From positions 131,311,132 to 131,375,131 of the forward strand of contig NC_067282.1 of the NCBI RefSeq assembly GCF_020740795.1: a stretch of 64,000 bases of DNA, given 5' to 3'. Below the pieces are notes generated by a model, which was given only the letters and a program-made list of their open reading frames with translations, was not told where the DNA came from and made no database searches. Made by a program: the position numbers and the translations under genes. Source of the stretch: Apus apus. Taxonomy: Eukaryota > Chordata > Aves > Apodiformes > Apodidae. This document shows, in pieces, positions 33,946 to 47,519 of this stretch (within the stretch, counting starts at the first letter, position 1; the number at the start of each line of letters is the position of its first letter).

Positions 33946-36900
33946 GTGAGCTCTGTAATAATGAGATTGGCTTAGTACATGACTTTTTTGTTTGCTTGAT
34001 AATTTTAGGGTTTTCCCTGGATTTTTTAAAACGTTAAAATCTCTCGAAATTAAATGTAAATGTTGTGTGGTTTTCTAGGGCTTTTGGGAAAGCTCAGGTT
34101 TTTTGTTACTTTTTTCATGCTGCAGTTGGGACATTACAGCGTAATAGTATGTATTATAATCTCAGTGCCTGCCTTTCTGTAATGTTTGAGAATTGTAAAC
34201 TTGTTAAACACAGGGCTTTGCCCTGATCCTGATATTTCTTTCTCTTTAGTGGAGACATGAGACTTGATTCTGCAGAAATTTGCTTCTGGCAGCTGCATCA
34301 GTTTTGGGTTATAATCTACTGTCCTCTTGCATGTGGACTTAGCTAGCTCAGTGCTTCTGAATCTGAACAGTTAATCTCATTTCAAATTTGGTTTCATTAA
34401 TGACTAAGTTTCTCTCCTTTCTAAGTTCCCTTCAAAGTGTATGATGATCTCACAGCTTTGAGAGGAACTGTTTTCCCAACTAATGGAGGAGATGTTAATG
34501 TTTTTCTCCTGTAACTGTTCTGAGGACTGCATGTCATCTTTCTCCGTACTGATAAAATATGAGGGGGAGCAAGACTGGCCTGCATGTGCCGTGAAGTTGA
34601 GATCACAAAACTTGTATTGGGAGAGGAAGGTGGGTTTGAGCTGTAGTTTATAAGGGCCTGTCACATCTGTGGGGACTGCAGCCTGGGCTCCTCAGGGCTG
34701 TTGGTTCACTCAGATATCTCTAAGCATCTCGTCTTCTTTGTGATAATGTAAATACAGAGAGCACTGAATATATCTGAGAGAACTTGAGGAGCCCTAGGCA
34801 TTGTAAGCTTTCAGATGGGAGGCGCTTAAGAAATCAGCTTAATTCACCTTTCTACTTTGGAGTTACTGCTTAAAGGGGGGAGGAATCTGTTTACTTTCTT
34901 GTCTGCTTGGAAAATGGGCTTACCGACAACAAAAGACATTGTAATGCTTCCTATAGTCCAGGATTATTGAACAAAAGGGTCTTGCTGTGCAATATTGTTG
35001 CTGTGCTCGATGTTGTATGATAACACATGTTTCTCAGCTGTTGTTGATTCCTCAGTGGCACAGACTTCAAAGGAGTGTGCTGAAAGAGAGCCGTGGCCAG
35101 AGAAAAAATGAGTTTTGTTCCAGTGGCCTGTACCATCCATCTGTTTAAATACTTTGCTGAGCTATTCCAGAGTGTTCAGGCATCCAGTTAGGGCTGACAA
35201 GCAATTACAGCTGGGAAAAGAGCCTACTGCAGAGAGACCACCTAGCAAAGGCTTAAACGTGGCCTCCCCTCCATGGGTCAGAGCCCCCCTGCTGTCTCAG
35301 CCAGCAAGAAGAGATAAGGCTCATCATTTAGGGTATCTTTCAGCATGACACTGTCTAATTCCTAATGCTATTGAGGATTTATTTATTTTTACTCTCTATG
35401 CTATCTTTAGCATGATAAGGGAAGAATGGTAATGAGGACAGAAGGTCATGCCTGTAGTCTTGTCATTGTATGTAACAAACTAGGTCTGTAGTTTAAATGG
35501 GTAAATAGAGATATAAAACAAAAGCAGATTCTTTCTCCCAAAACAGATGGGATAGTTAACACCGATTGTGAAGGTAGCAATATACGTTACTGAATTAGTT
35601 CTAGTTTCAAAACATTACTAGTAAAGTTTAAATTTGAACCAGTTGCGTTGTGCCATTTTGGATTGAATTTGGGGAAATACTCCACAGTTCAATCCCCAGT
35701 AACAAATAAAAATACCCTGTGTAGTCGTGCATTATGATACAACAGGATGTTGCCAATTCCAGGTACTTTGTTTTTACTGAAATTCTGATGTTGGAGCCCA
35801 ATGTGCAAGACAGGTCTCAACTTGTGATACTGTGGCCTATGTGGTTTGTATAGTCCCAGATATTGGCATCATCAACAGAGAGAATACAAGTAAACTGTTG
35901 ATAACCTGCAATGGTACTTGAAAGTTTTCTGTGTGGGACTGATACTCATTTTGAGGACTGGGACCAGTACTGTTAGGTGGAGTAGTGTGTGTTTCAGTTA
36001 AGAGGGTTTAACCTTTATGAATGGAAAATGATCGTTTGGATGCACTAAGGATATTTGAGCTTTGAAAAACTGAGGCAGTCTGGGATTTGTTTTTCATCTG
36101 CAAACATGCAACACAGCTCTAAAACTAAGCTTGAATGTTGTCCTCTGATGTACTGTTATTCCTGCAGTTGTACTGTGATGTGACATTTCTATGTTTGAAA
36201 GGATAAATCTTTTTCCCAGTATAAGCAGTTGTGATGGGTTTTTTTGTTATTTTGAGATGTCAGGTTTTAATGCCTTACTTACCCCTTTGAAAGGAAAGGG
36301 GAGGGAAACTTTTAGAAATGTGTAATGTAACTGACTTCCATTCAGCTTCTACCCTTGCTCCAGGGCTGACATTGAAGTTTGAATTAATTTGTCTGCTTTG
36401 AAAGCTGGACTAGGTGTAACCTTGCATCTTGCTTTACTGCAACAGTACCTGATGTGTTTCCAGCTTGCACCTCGCCGTGTCTCTAGATCATCCATTTTTA
36501 AAACGGTGAGGCAGCGTTGGTGCTTTCTTTTTAATGTATGCTTCCATTTAATCTTTAAAGAGCTGTGACTTCCTTTTGTTTCAACTGAACTGAAAGTTTT
36601 TTGGTAAAAGATTTTTGGAGTCCAGAAATGTTTGTCAACGTTTTCAAGTCATTATTCAAAGGGGGTTTGGAGTTTCCGGAGCAACCTTTTGAAACTTTAC
36701 ATTTTATTGTCAGTCATTTCATGAACATGGATAAGGAAAGGCTGTAATTCCTCTAGGAAGCCAGATGTTTTGTGTCTGTGCCAAAGTGGGGAGACAGTGT
36801 GGCTTTAGGAGTTGGAGAGTCTGTTGTTCTTGTCACTGGACTGTTTGGGGATCTTCAACAGATTGTGTCTGCTTTCTCTGTCCTCTTTCTTCTCCTCCCT

Positions 36901-37520
36901 CCTGCCATGCCTATACTGATTGTGATCGCCTCCTTGTAAGTAAGTTGAGATTGAGTGCAAAGCATTCTTTGTTGTGTTTTAAAAGGTAGATGTTTTTGTC
37001 AGTTTGTTATTAAGCTTAAAGCTGTAGAAAAGCTGCATGTAATTCAGCAATTAGTGGATTTATAGCTTTAGCCTGTAGATTAATGCTAATATTAATTCTG
37101 ACCAGTGTGGCACTAAGTAACAAATAAGAAGAAAGTAGCTCTCAATGCAAATAGATGGGAAGCTACTCTTGGTACAGAACCAGGGGGTTTTAGTCTAAGT
37201 TGCTTCAATGTGACATGTGAAAGAAAGAAAGACAGGAGCTCATCAGATGTCTGCACATCTCAAACTCTTCCTGGAGAAGAAAGTAGGAAGATACCACAGC
37301 TAATAATGGATAAAAGTTGATACTAGGAATCAAGATATAAAATGCTTAAAGTGTGCCTTTGCAGCTGTATGGCTGGCAATATTAACTAGCACTACTACCT
37401 GGAATAACTGGCATCTGGAGAGAAACATATGGTGGTAGTGGAATGTCCTTGTCCTTACCCATTAGAAAGTGTGTGGCTTTTTAAAACACATTCTCAATCA
37501 TCAGAACTGCTTCTTCAGTG

Positions 37521-37535
37521 GTGTGTGTGTGTGTG
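37521..37535. repeat. Short (GT)n microsatellite
   Basis: A perfect GT run of 15 bases. A similar 13-base run lies at 48262-48274. Confidence 0.75.
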
Positions 37536-39907
37536 CTTGCTTTGGGCTTCATTCACGGCTCCAAGTCAGTCAAAGCCTTTGCACTGGTTTCATTGGGAAC
37601 AAGGACAGAAACTTCTAATGAATAAGTTGTGTGTTTGAGCCTATGTATTTCGAAGTAGTGGAGTTGGCACTGATGAGCAACAAGAAAAACGAAGAACAGT
37701 TGCTGAATACAATGCAATGCTTTCATGCTGTTAATGGGATTGGAATTGGTAACCTGATACTCTGAAGAGATAACAAGCTATTTAACATACGAGGGAACAT
37801 TGCATTTTTTTAAGGGGTTGGTAAATAGCATAGTAAAAATCTTTCATTAGAACTCATTCTAGTGAACAAGATCTGTCAGAAAATGACTGAATTTACAAGA
37901 ATGTACAAAACAGTCTAAATAGAAAAGTAATTTTCTGTCTTATTACTGGTGTTCTTGCACTGCAATTTCTGCATTTGCTTATCAGTTTACCTGCTTGCCT
38001 CGTGTCCTGTGAATGTAGCTGCTTTCAAACTGAGATGTAAATCAAAAAAGTGTTTGGGCTTTTCTTCTTCCAAGAATGGAAGACTTAAGGGGATGACAAA
38101 ATGCAGTATGTGCCAAGTTGACATAAATACGGTATGTGATGTTTCCCATATTTCCCAAGAACAGACCAGAAGGCAACCAACTTGATACGGAATGTAGCAG
38201 TGTTACATGGGATTAAGCTATTCTGTGTGAGACTGGAGAACTCTCCTTAGAGGCCTTTTAATGCAAGTAAAATAGACATCTGTAAGGGTGGTGTAGTGCT
38301 AGAAAATTCAGTCTGACCTGGTAACTCAAGAATTAACATAATATTCTACCTTAGGCCTGCTGCTTACTAGCAGGAAAAGCTGATAACTTGTCTCCTTTGT
38401 GTTTTTACTTAAGCAGAGACATTTGCAGTTCCTGCAGGCAAGGCTAGAAGTTGAAAGGAGCACACCTTTGAGAGTTGATATATGCTATGGGAGGAGGACT
38501 TGGTTGTGAGTTTGCTGTCAGTGAACTGAAGTTCAATACATGATGGTCATGTTCTGTAGCAGAAGTTAAGGGAAGGAGCTCACCTTCCCTAGGTAGGGTG
38601 GGAGGGGGGCTGGGCTCTCTCCAGCAGCCAAGAATCACACTTTAAAAAGTACTCAAGTGGTGGGTTCGGTTTATTTAAACTTTTAGCAAGGCAGATTTTT
38701 TTCAGGGTGTTTGATCTCAGAGGATTTGCTCTTCTGTTTGTGATGCTTTACAAAACACTTTATTGGCAGTGATTTGTTACTGTAGTATGCGGAGGCCTGG
38801 AATGAGATCTGACCTGCTTCTAGGCCCTGCAGGGTGCTGGTGAGGTGAGTGTTCCCCTCCTGTCATGGCAGGAATGGAGTGGATGGCTGGGGAGAGTCTT
38901 GGCATGACCTGGCATGGTGGGGATGAGCTGGGAGCACAGTGTGGGGCTGCTGCCTGCCAGACCAGTGTCCTACTCGGAGACCACGTGCCTATGTCATCTG
39001 TTGCAGGTGTCTCTGTAGTCCAGAATATCTTTCCCTGGCCTGACTTGCCAGATGTTGAATTTGCAATGTGTCTTTGAAAACATGGGGCTCTTCCTCAACC
39101 CAGTGTTGCCAGTTTCCCACTGCACCTGCTGTCATGCCATTAACACTTTTGATCAGCAAGTTGTGCGCTCTGTATTTCTGGCAGTGCTGCCACTTCTCTC
39201 TGCTCAGCCATAAGACTTCCTAAATACTTGTTCATGAACTAGTGGCTTTCTAGGTGTTTCTTTGGTTGTAGGTCAGCATTTGCTTTGGGATGGAGGGGGA
39301 AACGGGGACTTTCTCTTCCTATCTCACAGCTGCACATGGAGACATTCCTCTAATTCCTCCACTGCTGAGCTGTTTGGAGCCAAGGGTGGAGGACAGCACT
39401 TGCTTTGCTGTTTCCTTGTCCTGGAGTTGATTTAACTTACACAGAGCACCTGTCCTGTTGTGATCCTGACATCCTGTCAGTACTCATTCCACCCTGCTCC
39501 CTGGGAGATAGCATGTTTGTTGCTGGCTACTCTCTGCCTTAACCTTATAGGAAACCCAAGCCAGAAATTTTATAGGATTTTTCCCCTCCCTCTCCTTGTC
39601 CTTCACTGACCTCTAACCACAATTTTATCTTTCTTGACAAGATTCTTAGTTTCACTTATCTGCTGCTTTTCCCTTCACTCTTCAGCTTTGATTATTTTTC
39701 CAGTAGCTGCTTAGAGACATTAACCATTACAGATGTGTAGACTGTCAAAACACAGTCACATTCCTTAGGCTTTTTTTTTAAAGCTGGACTCTAATACTAA
39801 AATGCCTGTGTCAGGTGAGTATTTTCTATGTACACAAATTCTCATTATAAAAATATCTATCCTCTGAAGAGGATAAGGAACTGCAGTGGCCATATTTCCA
39901 TATGACT

Positions 39908-41440
39908 TGGTGGTCACACTTCTTTTGGTGCAGCCCAGGACATGGTTGGATTTCTGGGCTGCAAGTGCACATTGCTGCCTCATGTTAAGCTTTTCATTGA
40001 CCGACACCCCCAGGTCTTTCTTCTCAAGGCTGTTCTCAGTCCAGTCTCTGCCCAACCTGTATTTGTGCTTAGGGTTACCCCAACCCAGGTGCAGGTCCTT
40101 GCACTTGGCCTTGTTGAACTCATGAGGTTTGCATAGGCCCACCTCTCCAGCCTCTCAAGGTCCCTCCGGATGGCGTCCCTTCCCTCTAGGGTGTCAGTCC
40201 CACCACACAGCTTCGTGTCATCAGAAAACCTGCTTAGGGTGCGCTCAATTCCACTGTCTGTTTTGCTGACAAAGATGTCAAACAGCACCAGTCCTACTAC
40301 TGACCCCTGAGGATCGCCACTTGTCACAGGTCTCCATCTGGACATTGAGCCATTTATCACTACTCCCTGAGCGTGTCCATCCAGCCAGTTTCTTATCCAC
40401 CAAGTGGTCCATCCATCAAATTTATATCCGTCCAATTTTGAGACCAGGATGTCATGTGGGACATTGTTGAACACTTTGCACAAGTCGAGGTAGATGATGT
40501 CAGTTGCTCTTCCCTTGTCCACTGACACTGACTCCATCATAAAAGGCCGCCAAATTTGTCAGGCAACATTTGCCCTTGGTGAAGCCGTGTTGGTTGCCAC
40601 CAACCCCCTCCACATTTTCCATGTGCCTTTGCAGAGCCTTCAGGAGGATCTGCTCCATGATCTTGCCAGGCACAGAGGTGAGACTGACTGGTCTGTCATT
40701 CCCTGGGTTTTCTTTCCTTCTGCTTTGAAAATGGGGGTTATATTTTCCCTTTTCCAGTAAGTGGGAACTTCACCAGACTGCCATGACTTTTCAAATATGA
40801 TGGAGAGTGGCATTGCAGCTTCATCTGCCAGCTCCCTTGGGAGCCATGGATAGATGTTGTCAGGACTTTGGCACTTTCAGGTTCTTTAGATGGTCTCAAA
40901 CCTGCTCTTCTTCTACAGTGGGTGGATCTTCCTTTTCCCAGTCTCTGCCCTGCCTTCTGTGACCAGGACAGTGTGGTCAGCGCCCTTACTGGTGAAGACT
41001 GAGGCAAAAAAGTCATTTAGTACCTCAGTCTTCTCCATATCCTGTGTGACAAGGTCTCCTGTTTCCTTCTGCAGGTGGCCCACGTTTTCCCTGTTCTGCT
41101 TCTTATCACTGATGTACCTGTAGAAACTCTTATTACCCCTAATGTCCCTGGCTGGGTTTAATTCTATCTGGGCTTTAGCTTTCCTAACTTGATCCCTGGC
41201 TTCTCGACAGCTTCTTTGTATTTCTCCCAGGCTACCTGTCCTTGCTTCCACCCTCTGAACACTTTTTTGTCTAAGAGTGTCCAGGAGCGCTTTGTTCATC
41301 CATGCAGGTCTCCTGACGTTCTTGCCTGCCTTCCTCTTTCTTGGGAGGTAATCTTTTCTTGGAGGAGGTAATCTTTGAATATTGACTAGCTTTCTTGGGC
41401 TCCTCTCCCATCCAGAATTTGAGTGATATCCTACCAAGCA
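39908..41440 (-). pseudogene. CR1 ORF2 remnant: linker and reverse transcriptase
   Basis: This is the decayed RT part of CR1 ORF2. In order on the - strand: linker ([15 protein letters not shown] near 41300, then SFYRYISDKKQNRENVG and VLNDFFASVFTSK near 41000); fingers region in a shifted frame ([17 protein letters not shown] near 40740-40790); palm ([20 protein letters not shown] near 40480-40510); [13 protein letters not shown]; and the catalytic box, now FSDD instead of FADD, at 40217-40228. The thumb start reads [20 protein letters not shown]. Val to Asp in the GVPQGS motif, at least three frameshifts and the missing C terminus show it is dead. Confidence 0.9.
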
Positions 41441-42205
41441 GATCCCTGAAGTGGTTGAAATCTGCTCTCCTGAAGTCCAGGGTAGCCAGCTTGCTGTGGA
41501 CCCTCACTGTTGCCCTATGGATCCTGAATTCCACCACTTCATGGTCATTGCAGCCAAGGCTACCCTTAAACTTCACATTGCCCAGCCAGCCATCCTTGTT
41601 GGTGAGAACAAGGTCCAGCATAGCACCTTTTGTTGTTGCTTCCTCTGCCATTTGGAGGAGGAAGTTGTTATCAATGCATTACAGGAACTTCCTGGATTGC
41701 TGGTGCCTTGCTGTGTTGTCCCTCTAGCTGATGTCAGGGTGTGGTTGAATTCCCCCATGAGGATCATGGCCTCTGAACGGGAAGCTGCACCTATCAGCCT
41801 GTAGAGGGCCTTATCTGCTTGGCCATCCTGGTCAGGTGGCCTATAACAGACTCCCACTGCAATATCGCCAGCCCCTTTCTTCTCTTCAACCTTAACCCAT
41901 AAGCTCTCTGTCAGCTCCTCATCCATCCCCAGCTGGAGCTCCATGGACTCCACCTGGTCATTGACGTAGAGGGCAATGCCCACTCCTCCTGTGCCTGACC
42001 CTCCTAAAGAGCTTATAACCATCCATTCCCATGCTCCAGTAATAGTTGTCCCACCGTGTCTCACTGATGCCAATAACATCATAGCCCTGCAGGCTTGCAC
42101 ACATTTGCAGCTCCTCCTGCTTGTTTCCCATGCTGTATGCGTTTTAATAGAGGCATTTAAGTTGGGCCCCCATTGAAGCTGCCTCACTGCCTGGGATTCC
42201 ATTAT
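41441..42205 (-). pseudogene. CR1 ORF2 remnant: APE-type endonuclease
   Basis: The N-terminal endonuclease domain of CR1 ORF2, which in the family nicks the genomic target to prime reverse transcription. Recognisable blocks: the catalytic-glutamate region (SETRWD for the usual TETWWD, near 42050-42070, in a shifted frame); GVGIALYVNDQVESMELQLG; DEELTESLWVKV; GVCYRPPDQ; ILMGEFNH (family GDFNH, so Asp to Glu); and LGCNDHEVVEF, which keeps the DH pair of the family SDHE motif. Several frame changes break it. It follows the ORF1 remnant in the normal CR1 order. Confidence 0.9.
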
Positions 42206-42359
42206 CCTTCGTTTCAGGTGTTCTCCTACTGGCCTGTGATTGCAATTCAGTCCCAGGGCATCTTTTACTTGATTTGGCTTAAAAGGGGTGGGAGTGGGAT
42301 GGATTGAGGATCCCTTCCCCTGGCAACTCTAGTTTTAAGTTCCTCCTTACCAGAGTGGC

Positions 42360-43310
42360 AAGGCTGTTGCCAAAGATACTCACTCCCTTCCCTGAAAGAT
42401 GAACCCTATCAGTTCCTAGAAGACCAGGTTTCTCAAACTAAGTCCCATGGTCTCGGAAGCCAAAGCCCTGGCTGTGGCACCACTCCATAACCATGTATTG
42501 ATTTTTCCCAATGTAATTTGTCCTTTCAAGCCCATTCTCTTTGACCAGGAAGATTGATTAAAAGACTATTTGTGCTCCTGAGTCCTTTACTGCTGCTCCC
42601 AGGGCTCTGTAGTCCTTCACAGCCTTGAGAGTGCTCCTTTTTATATCCCTGGAACCCACATGAAACAGCAGGAGTGGATAGTAGTCAGTGGGACATGCAA
42701 GCTTGGGTAGTCTGTCAGGGACGTCCTTTATGCGAGCCCCTCGCACGCCACAGACCTCTCTTGAGAGTGGGTCTGTCTGGCAAATGGGTGCCTCTGTACC
42801 TCTCAGATGGGAGTCTCCCATCACTATCACCCATTGCTTCCTCAGTTGCACTTGTCAGTATACAGTGAGATGGTTGAGTCGTCTTGTTTGGCTCCAACAA
42901 CTTACCTGATGCAGCCTGGCTTTTTTCCTGTCCAGACTGCAGAACTCTGAAGCGGTGTTGCAGGGGCACCTCAGATTTTGTGGGAAGCTTCTTCCTGCTG
43001 TTTTATCTTTGGAATCTTCCATTCTGCTTCTTTCTTGGCCTCCCTCCTTTCTGTGTGCTGGTGGGGCCGTCTAACTACAGGCTGCAGTTTCGCTGAAGCC
43101 TGGGCCTGGATCCAGCTGTCTCTCTCCTTCTCTATTCCCTGATGTTACACAGCGTTTTCAGTTTCCTTCATCTTCTCCACCTGCTGCAGGAGGTCCTCTA
43201 CCTGGGCACACCCTATGGGTGATGGTTTCCCACTTACCCCTGCCCCATGCAGCCTGCGGTCTGTACAGCCACCTCTCCCCTCAATGTCTCTCAGTCGAGG
43301 CACTGAGAGA
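42360..43310 (-). pseudogene. CR1 ORF1 remnant with SGNH esterase-like domain
   Basis: CR1 ORF1 encodes an RNA-binding or accessory protein that in many CR1 families carries a lipase/esterase-like SGNH hydrolase domain. Here block I with the presumed nucleophile Ser is visible as GDSHLRG (42798-42818), followed by REVCGVRGARIKDVPDRLP and DYYPLLLFHVGSRDI (the family GSND block, with Asn changed to Arg). The C-terminal catalytic Asp-His motif is kept as DRVHLSGKG (DRVH at 42399-42410). The part upstream of block I (PLQHRFRVLQSGQEKSQAAS) is in another frame, and a coiled-coil-like segment precedes it. Frame breaks make it nonfunctional. Assignment rests on motif order and position before the endonuclease. 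Confidence 0.85.
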
Positions 43311-46300
43311 TAAAAATGTGACATAAATAGAAGGAAGTAAGAGATGTACTTTCCTGTCTTAGACTTGTGCTTTTTAACTGGTTGAGAAATGCTCTGCCAC
43401 CTCTAGACTTTGTTCTAAAAGTGACTTACCTTGACTTTTGTAAAAAGTATTTGCTTTAAATGTCAGTAGCACAGAAGAAAATTACTGGATTTATTTAAAT
43501 ATATGCTGCAAGGAAATTTTTCTATTTTGTAGTGCCTTGCGTGCTTGTCATTCTAAATGCATATGCAAAAGCCTAAATAATTAGAAATCTATATGCTTTC
43601 TCACCATAGTTTACTCTAATACTCCATAATGATCTCTGGACAAACTGTGTTTTACTTAGGAAGACAACATTTCAAACTAACCTCAATTATCTTCAGCTTG
43701 ACTAGGATGAATAAAGATAGCATTAAATGTATACCTAATTTTTAAGAGTACCCTTTTTCTTCCTCACATGGACATAAACGATGTGTATGAGAAGACTGTT
43801 CGGTTATAAGAGAGTACAAAATGCAACAAGAGGGAAGATTGTGCTGTCATATGTGAAATGTCCTCCCTATGTTCCTACTGCAGAATGTTCTCTGATATGA
43901 AAAAGGTGGATAAAGGCTTCCCAGCTTTCTACTGGATCGGGTATCTCATCTCCCAGTTTTAAGAATGGATCTTGCTGCTCAACATAGCAACATGGGCAGG
44001 TGGCTTCTGTGAATTGACTATGCCTCCCTCCCTGTGCACCATGGCACATGTGGAGACACAAGCCCAGCAGGCCTTCTATTTCAGCTCTGGAGCTTGCAAG
44101 AAAAGGTTGGCTTCCGAGCTTCACAGTTGGGAATGTAGAACTAGCAGAAGCTTAGACACCAGTCAAAACTGGGATCCCATGAATGGGAAAAAGAAACTGT
44201 TTTAGATCAGTACATGGTATTATTTTAATCCCTTGTGATGATCATAAGAAGTATGATGACATGGTGTATAGCGGTATTGTTGAGCTGCTCATTCCCTTAC
44301 TGGGATTTCAAGTACTGGGAAGATGAGAATCTCTTTAGTTTGATTTTAATATTGAGAAAGGAGTCATCTAAGATGCTTCATTCATAGTACAAACCTTAGT
44401 ACAAGGTTACAGGGCAGGCTTCATTTGAATATCCATCTGCTACTTTGATGTTTTTTTTCATGAAAATGTAAAAGCTGTAGCTACTAGATGACTAATCAGA
44501 CCTTAAACCAGCAGTGCATGTGTATGTCCCAACTTGGGTCATGGAGACTGTTGATAATCCCAGCAAGATGATGATGTAATGAAGTCCTGCTCTGCAAACA
44601 AGTACTTGATTAACTTGTGTGTCAACATGACCACTTCTATCTATTCTGAAATGCTTCACACCAGGATGCTATTCTGAAGTCACAATGGTCAAACAAGATG
44701 CCACCTGTGAGCTGCTGTAACTGTTAGTAACAGTGTCTTTGTGCTGTGGCTGTCATGTAAGTCAGGGGGAACTTCTGTAAAAGGTAGTAAATGAACTGAT
44801 TTACCTAGCACCTTCCGTGGGATAACAGCATACACATAGCTAAACTACGGCGTGTCTGCTGGCAAGAAGCTTGAGCAAAGAGGAATCTAAAACCTAATGA
44901 TCTTATGACATAACAGCAGTACTTTATGAATGACCTTCTAAGGAGCAAGTGTCAAAGGAAGTGTCAAAAGTGCTAAGTAGAAGAGTTAGTATTTACATTA
45001 CAAGCTTGTTAATTGGTTTTGGAGGTAGTAGTGAATTGTTAGCTTACCTTGTTGATTCTAGCACATGCAAAGTGTATATGTTAAGTGTAATCTGAAGAGT
45101 TGTTACCTACATTCTGTGTAGCTTATAAATAAGGAACTAGTGACTATTCTTATGGCATCTTTTCCTGACTTTGGCTTTTCATACAAAATAAAAACTGTGC
45201 TGACCAGTGCTCTGCCATATGCTGACTATACAGAGCTTTTTATGAGGCTTTGTGTGTTCTCACGCTTGATGGAAACTCGAAACAATCTTGCTGTATGGCC
45301 AGTGTTGTCATCTTGGTCTGTAGTGTGTTCTATGTCTTACTGACTTCTGCAACCAGTTTTTATAAAGTCAACACTGTGCTTGTAGTAGTGTCATCAGAAA
45401 AATGGAAGTAGTTGTATGGCCCAAAATGGGTCCTTTCTGCTAAACTTGATGTACAAACCTGATGTTAAAGCCAAAGCAAATTCAGTGAGTGTTTTGACTT
45501 CTGTGCGTTTCTGTAGCCCTTTCTCAAAAAATCTCTTGATCATATGATTCCTGCAATAGATTTACTCCTTTTGCTGAGAATTAATACAGACTTGCTAGAG
45601 ACCACAATGCAAAGAACCAACAGTACCCATCCACAAGCTTTTACTCTTTGTTTGTTTTTTTAAGTTCATATAGTAGCAAACTGGTGAGAGTATCTTTGGA
45701 GAAATTCTTTGCCAGCAGTTTTACAGGAAGAAGTCTGTTTTGCTATGCTGAACCCATCATGAGTGTCTGCCTGGTTACCTTGTACTCTTCAGCACTCTGG
45801 AGATGCAAATGGTTTCTGTTCATCTCAAAGGTGTTAATGGTGAGCCCTGTGAGTGTATTGAGTTATATTCTTTTAGTGGTTAGTTCATGTGACTTAATTT
45901 CACTAAACTGAAAGACAAGTATGTCTGAAATTTGTAACAGTATTGCTTGAACTGCTAGTAGCTATTTACTCAGACCAATTTAAGTGTGTGAACCTGAGAC
46001 AGAGCTTGAATATGTCTGAATTGGTGAACTCTGTCTACACTTGCTGCTTCGTACTTAAATTTCAGGTTTTTTGTTTCAGTTATCAGTTCTTTATTTCTAT
46101 AATTTTATTAACGTGTACTTCGATTTAAGACTTTTATTCATGACTGCAAGTATGGAATACAATACCTTAATCCAAAAAGAACTTTCTTTGAGGACTGTTA
46201 AGATACATGGTCAATCTTTGCATAAGCTTCAACAGCCTGAGTTGGCTCGGAGACTTTGAGGAAGACTCATCCTTAGGGAAGTGAGCGCAACATTCTTTTC

Positions 46301-47519
46301 TGGCTAAACTGGATTCCCTTACTCAAGGCTGGTCCCTAGTACTTGTTGATGAGAGCACAGTATCCCGTGCTGTAGGAAACCTTCAGGAAAAGAAGCTTGG
46401 CTTCTGATCTTTTGTGCTGCTGTACGATAATTGTGTGGTACCAAGTTGTCTGCTTCATATACAATTGCCTTTTCTGGCTTGGTCTCGGAGCAGGCCAAGA
46501 AGAGGAGATTCAGTTTGTGATTGTGGGCTAATACTCGAAGACTGATACTCTGCTGGCTGTTTCTTTGTCTTTTTTATTTTTTGAAATTAGTTCTTGCTGA
46601 GTTTTGGTCATTGGGTATTGAAACTTCCAAACATCTCAAGTTACTTATTTATATCTTTCTTATACCTCCTGGGATTTGTTTATGACATGAGCTACTTTGT
46701 GCACATTTAACAGATGTAGGGGCTTTATGTGAGAAGAAAAAAAAAGGCTTAAAATACGGTTTTATGTAGGCCTGTAAAAATGTTTATCTTATGCTCTTAA
46801 AAATATGCGTGTAAGAATAAACTTGTTGGTCTTCATGTGACATGCTCTTATGCTCAGTCAATAAATGTTGAAGCTTATTTGAAGCATTAGAAATGTAGGT
46901 GGTAGAGAATGAAGTAGACAGTGATTTGGTGTAAGTCTGTTGGAACTATGATCCACTAACAAATATCGTGACACAAATCACTAAGTTTGCTTTTGTGTGT
47001 TTGCGTATTTGGGTTTGTCTGTGGTAACTGGTGTGTATTGTATCTTGAATTGGGAGAAAGGAAAGGGAATTGTGACAATTCACATGAAAAACTAATGTGC
47101 CAGCTTATTTGCATATGTCATTCATAGGAAATTCAAGTTGACATACTCAAAGACACTGATCCCAGGCTGTGAGAAACCCAGTTGCTTTTTAATGAGTCGA
47201 TGCCAGTCTTCTGAGACTTGACTTCAACTCCACCTGTATAGATTCACCCATGACTCACATGACTTGATTAAAAATGTTAGGAACATTAATGACAGGGAAT
47301 ACTTCTTGCATGTATTTAAGGAAAGCTTTTAGACGGTTTTGGAAAACTGGAGTAACTCAATGACTCTGAACCTCATTATCTGTAAAGGTATTTAACAAAG
47401 AAAAAGATCAAGAGTAGTCACTGGCTTAGGGCTACTCTGAGTGATGAGTGATCTCTGAAAGGTGTCATTAATGACCATTTGTAAAGAATCAGAGGCATTC
47501 ATTTTCTAGAGAAGCATGT
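43311..47519. other. Presumed intron, no exon seen
   Basis: AT-rich unique sequence with T over A on the + strand. I see no domain-bearing frame and no repeat family. Confidence 0.55.

Larger units (their letters stand above)
31861..39907. other. Presumed intron, no exon seen
   Basis: No coding exon or mobile element recognised. T exceeds A on the + strand. There is a T17 run at 33929-33945 and a short (GT)n at 37521-37535. Small open frames (for example 37429-37638) have no supporting features. Confidence 0.55.
39908..43310 (-). mobile_element. CR1 LINE, ORF1 to RT, 3' end missing, antisense
   Basis: A 3.4-kb CR1 copy on the - strand, antisense to the presumed host gene. Reading from 43310 leftward: ORF1 N-terminal part with a coiled-coil-like stretch (VEDLLQQVEKMKE, near 43180), ORF1 SGNH esterase-like domain, ORF2 APE-type endonuclease, linker, and reverse transcriptase up to GCTKRSV. 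Similarity stops at about 39908. The last part of the RT, the C-terminal domain, the 3' UTR and the ATTCTRTG tail are absent. CR1 copies are normally truncated at the 5' end, so a later deletion or rearrangement probably removed the 3' end. It is decayed by many frameshifts and stops and was not recognised beyond 43310. Confidence 0.95.
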
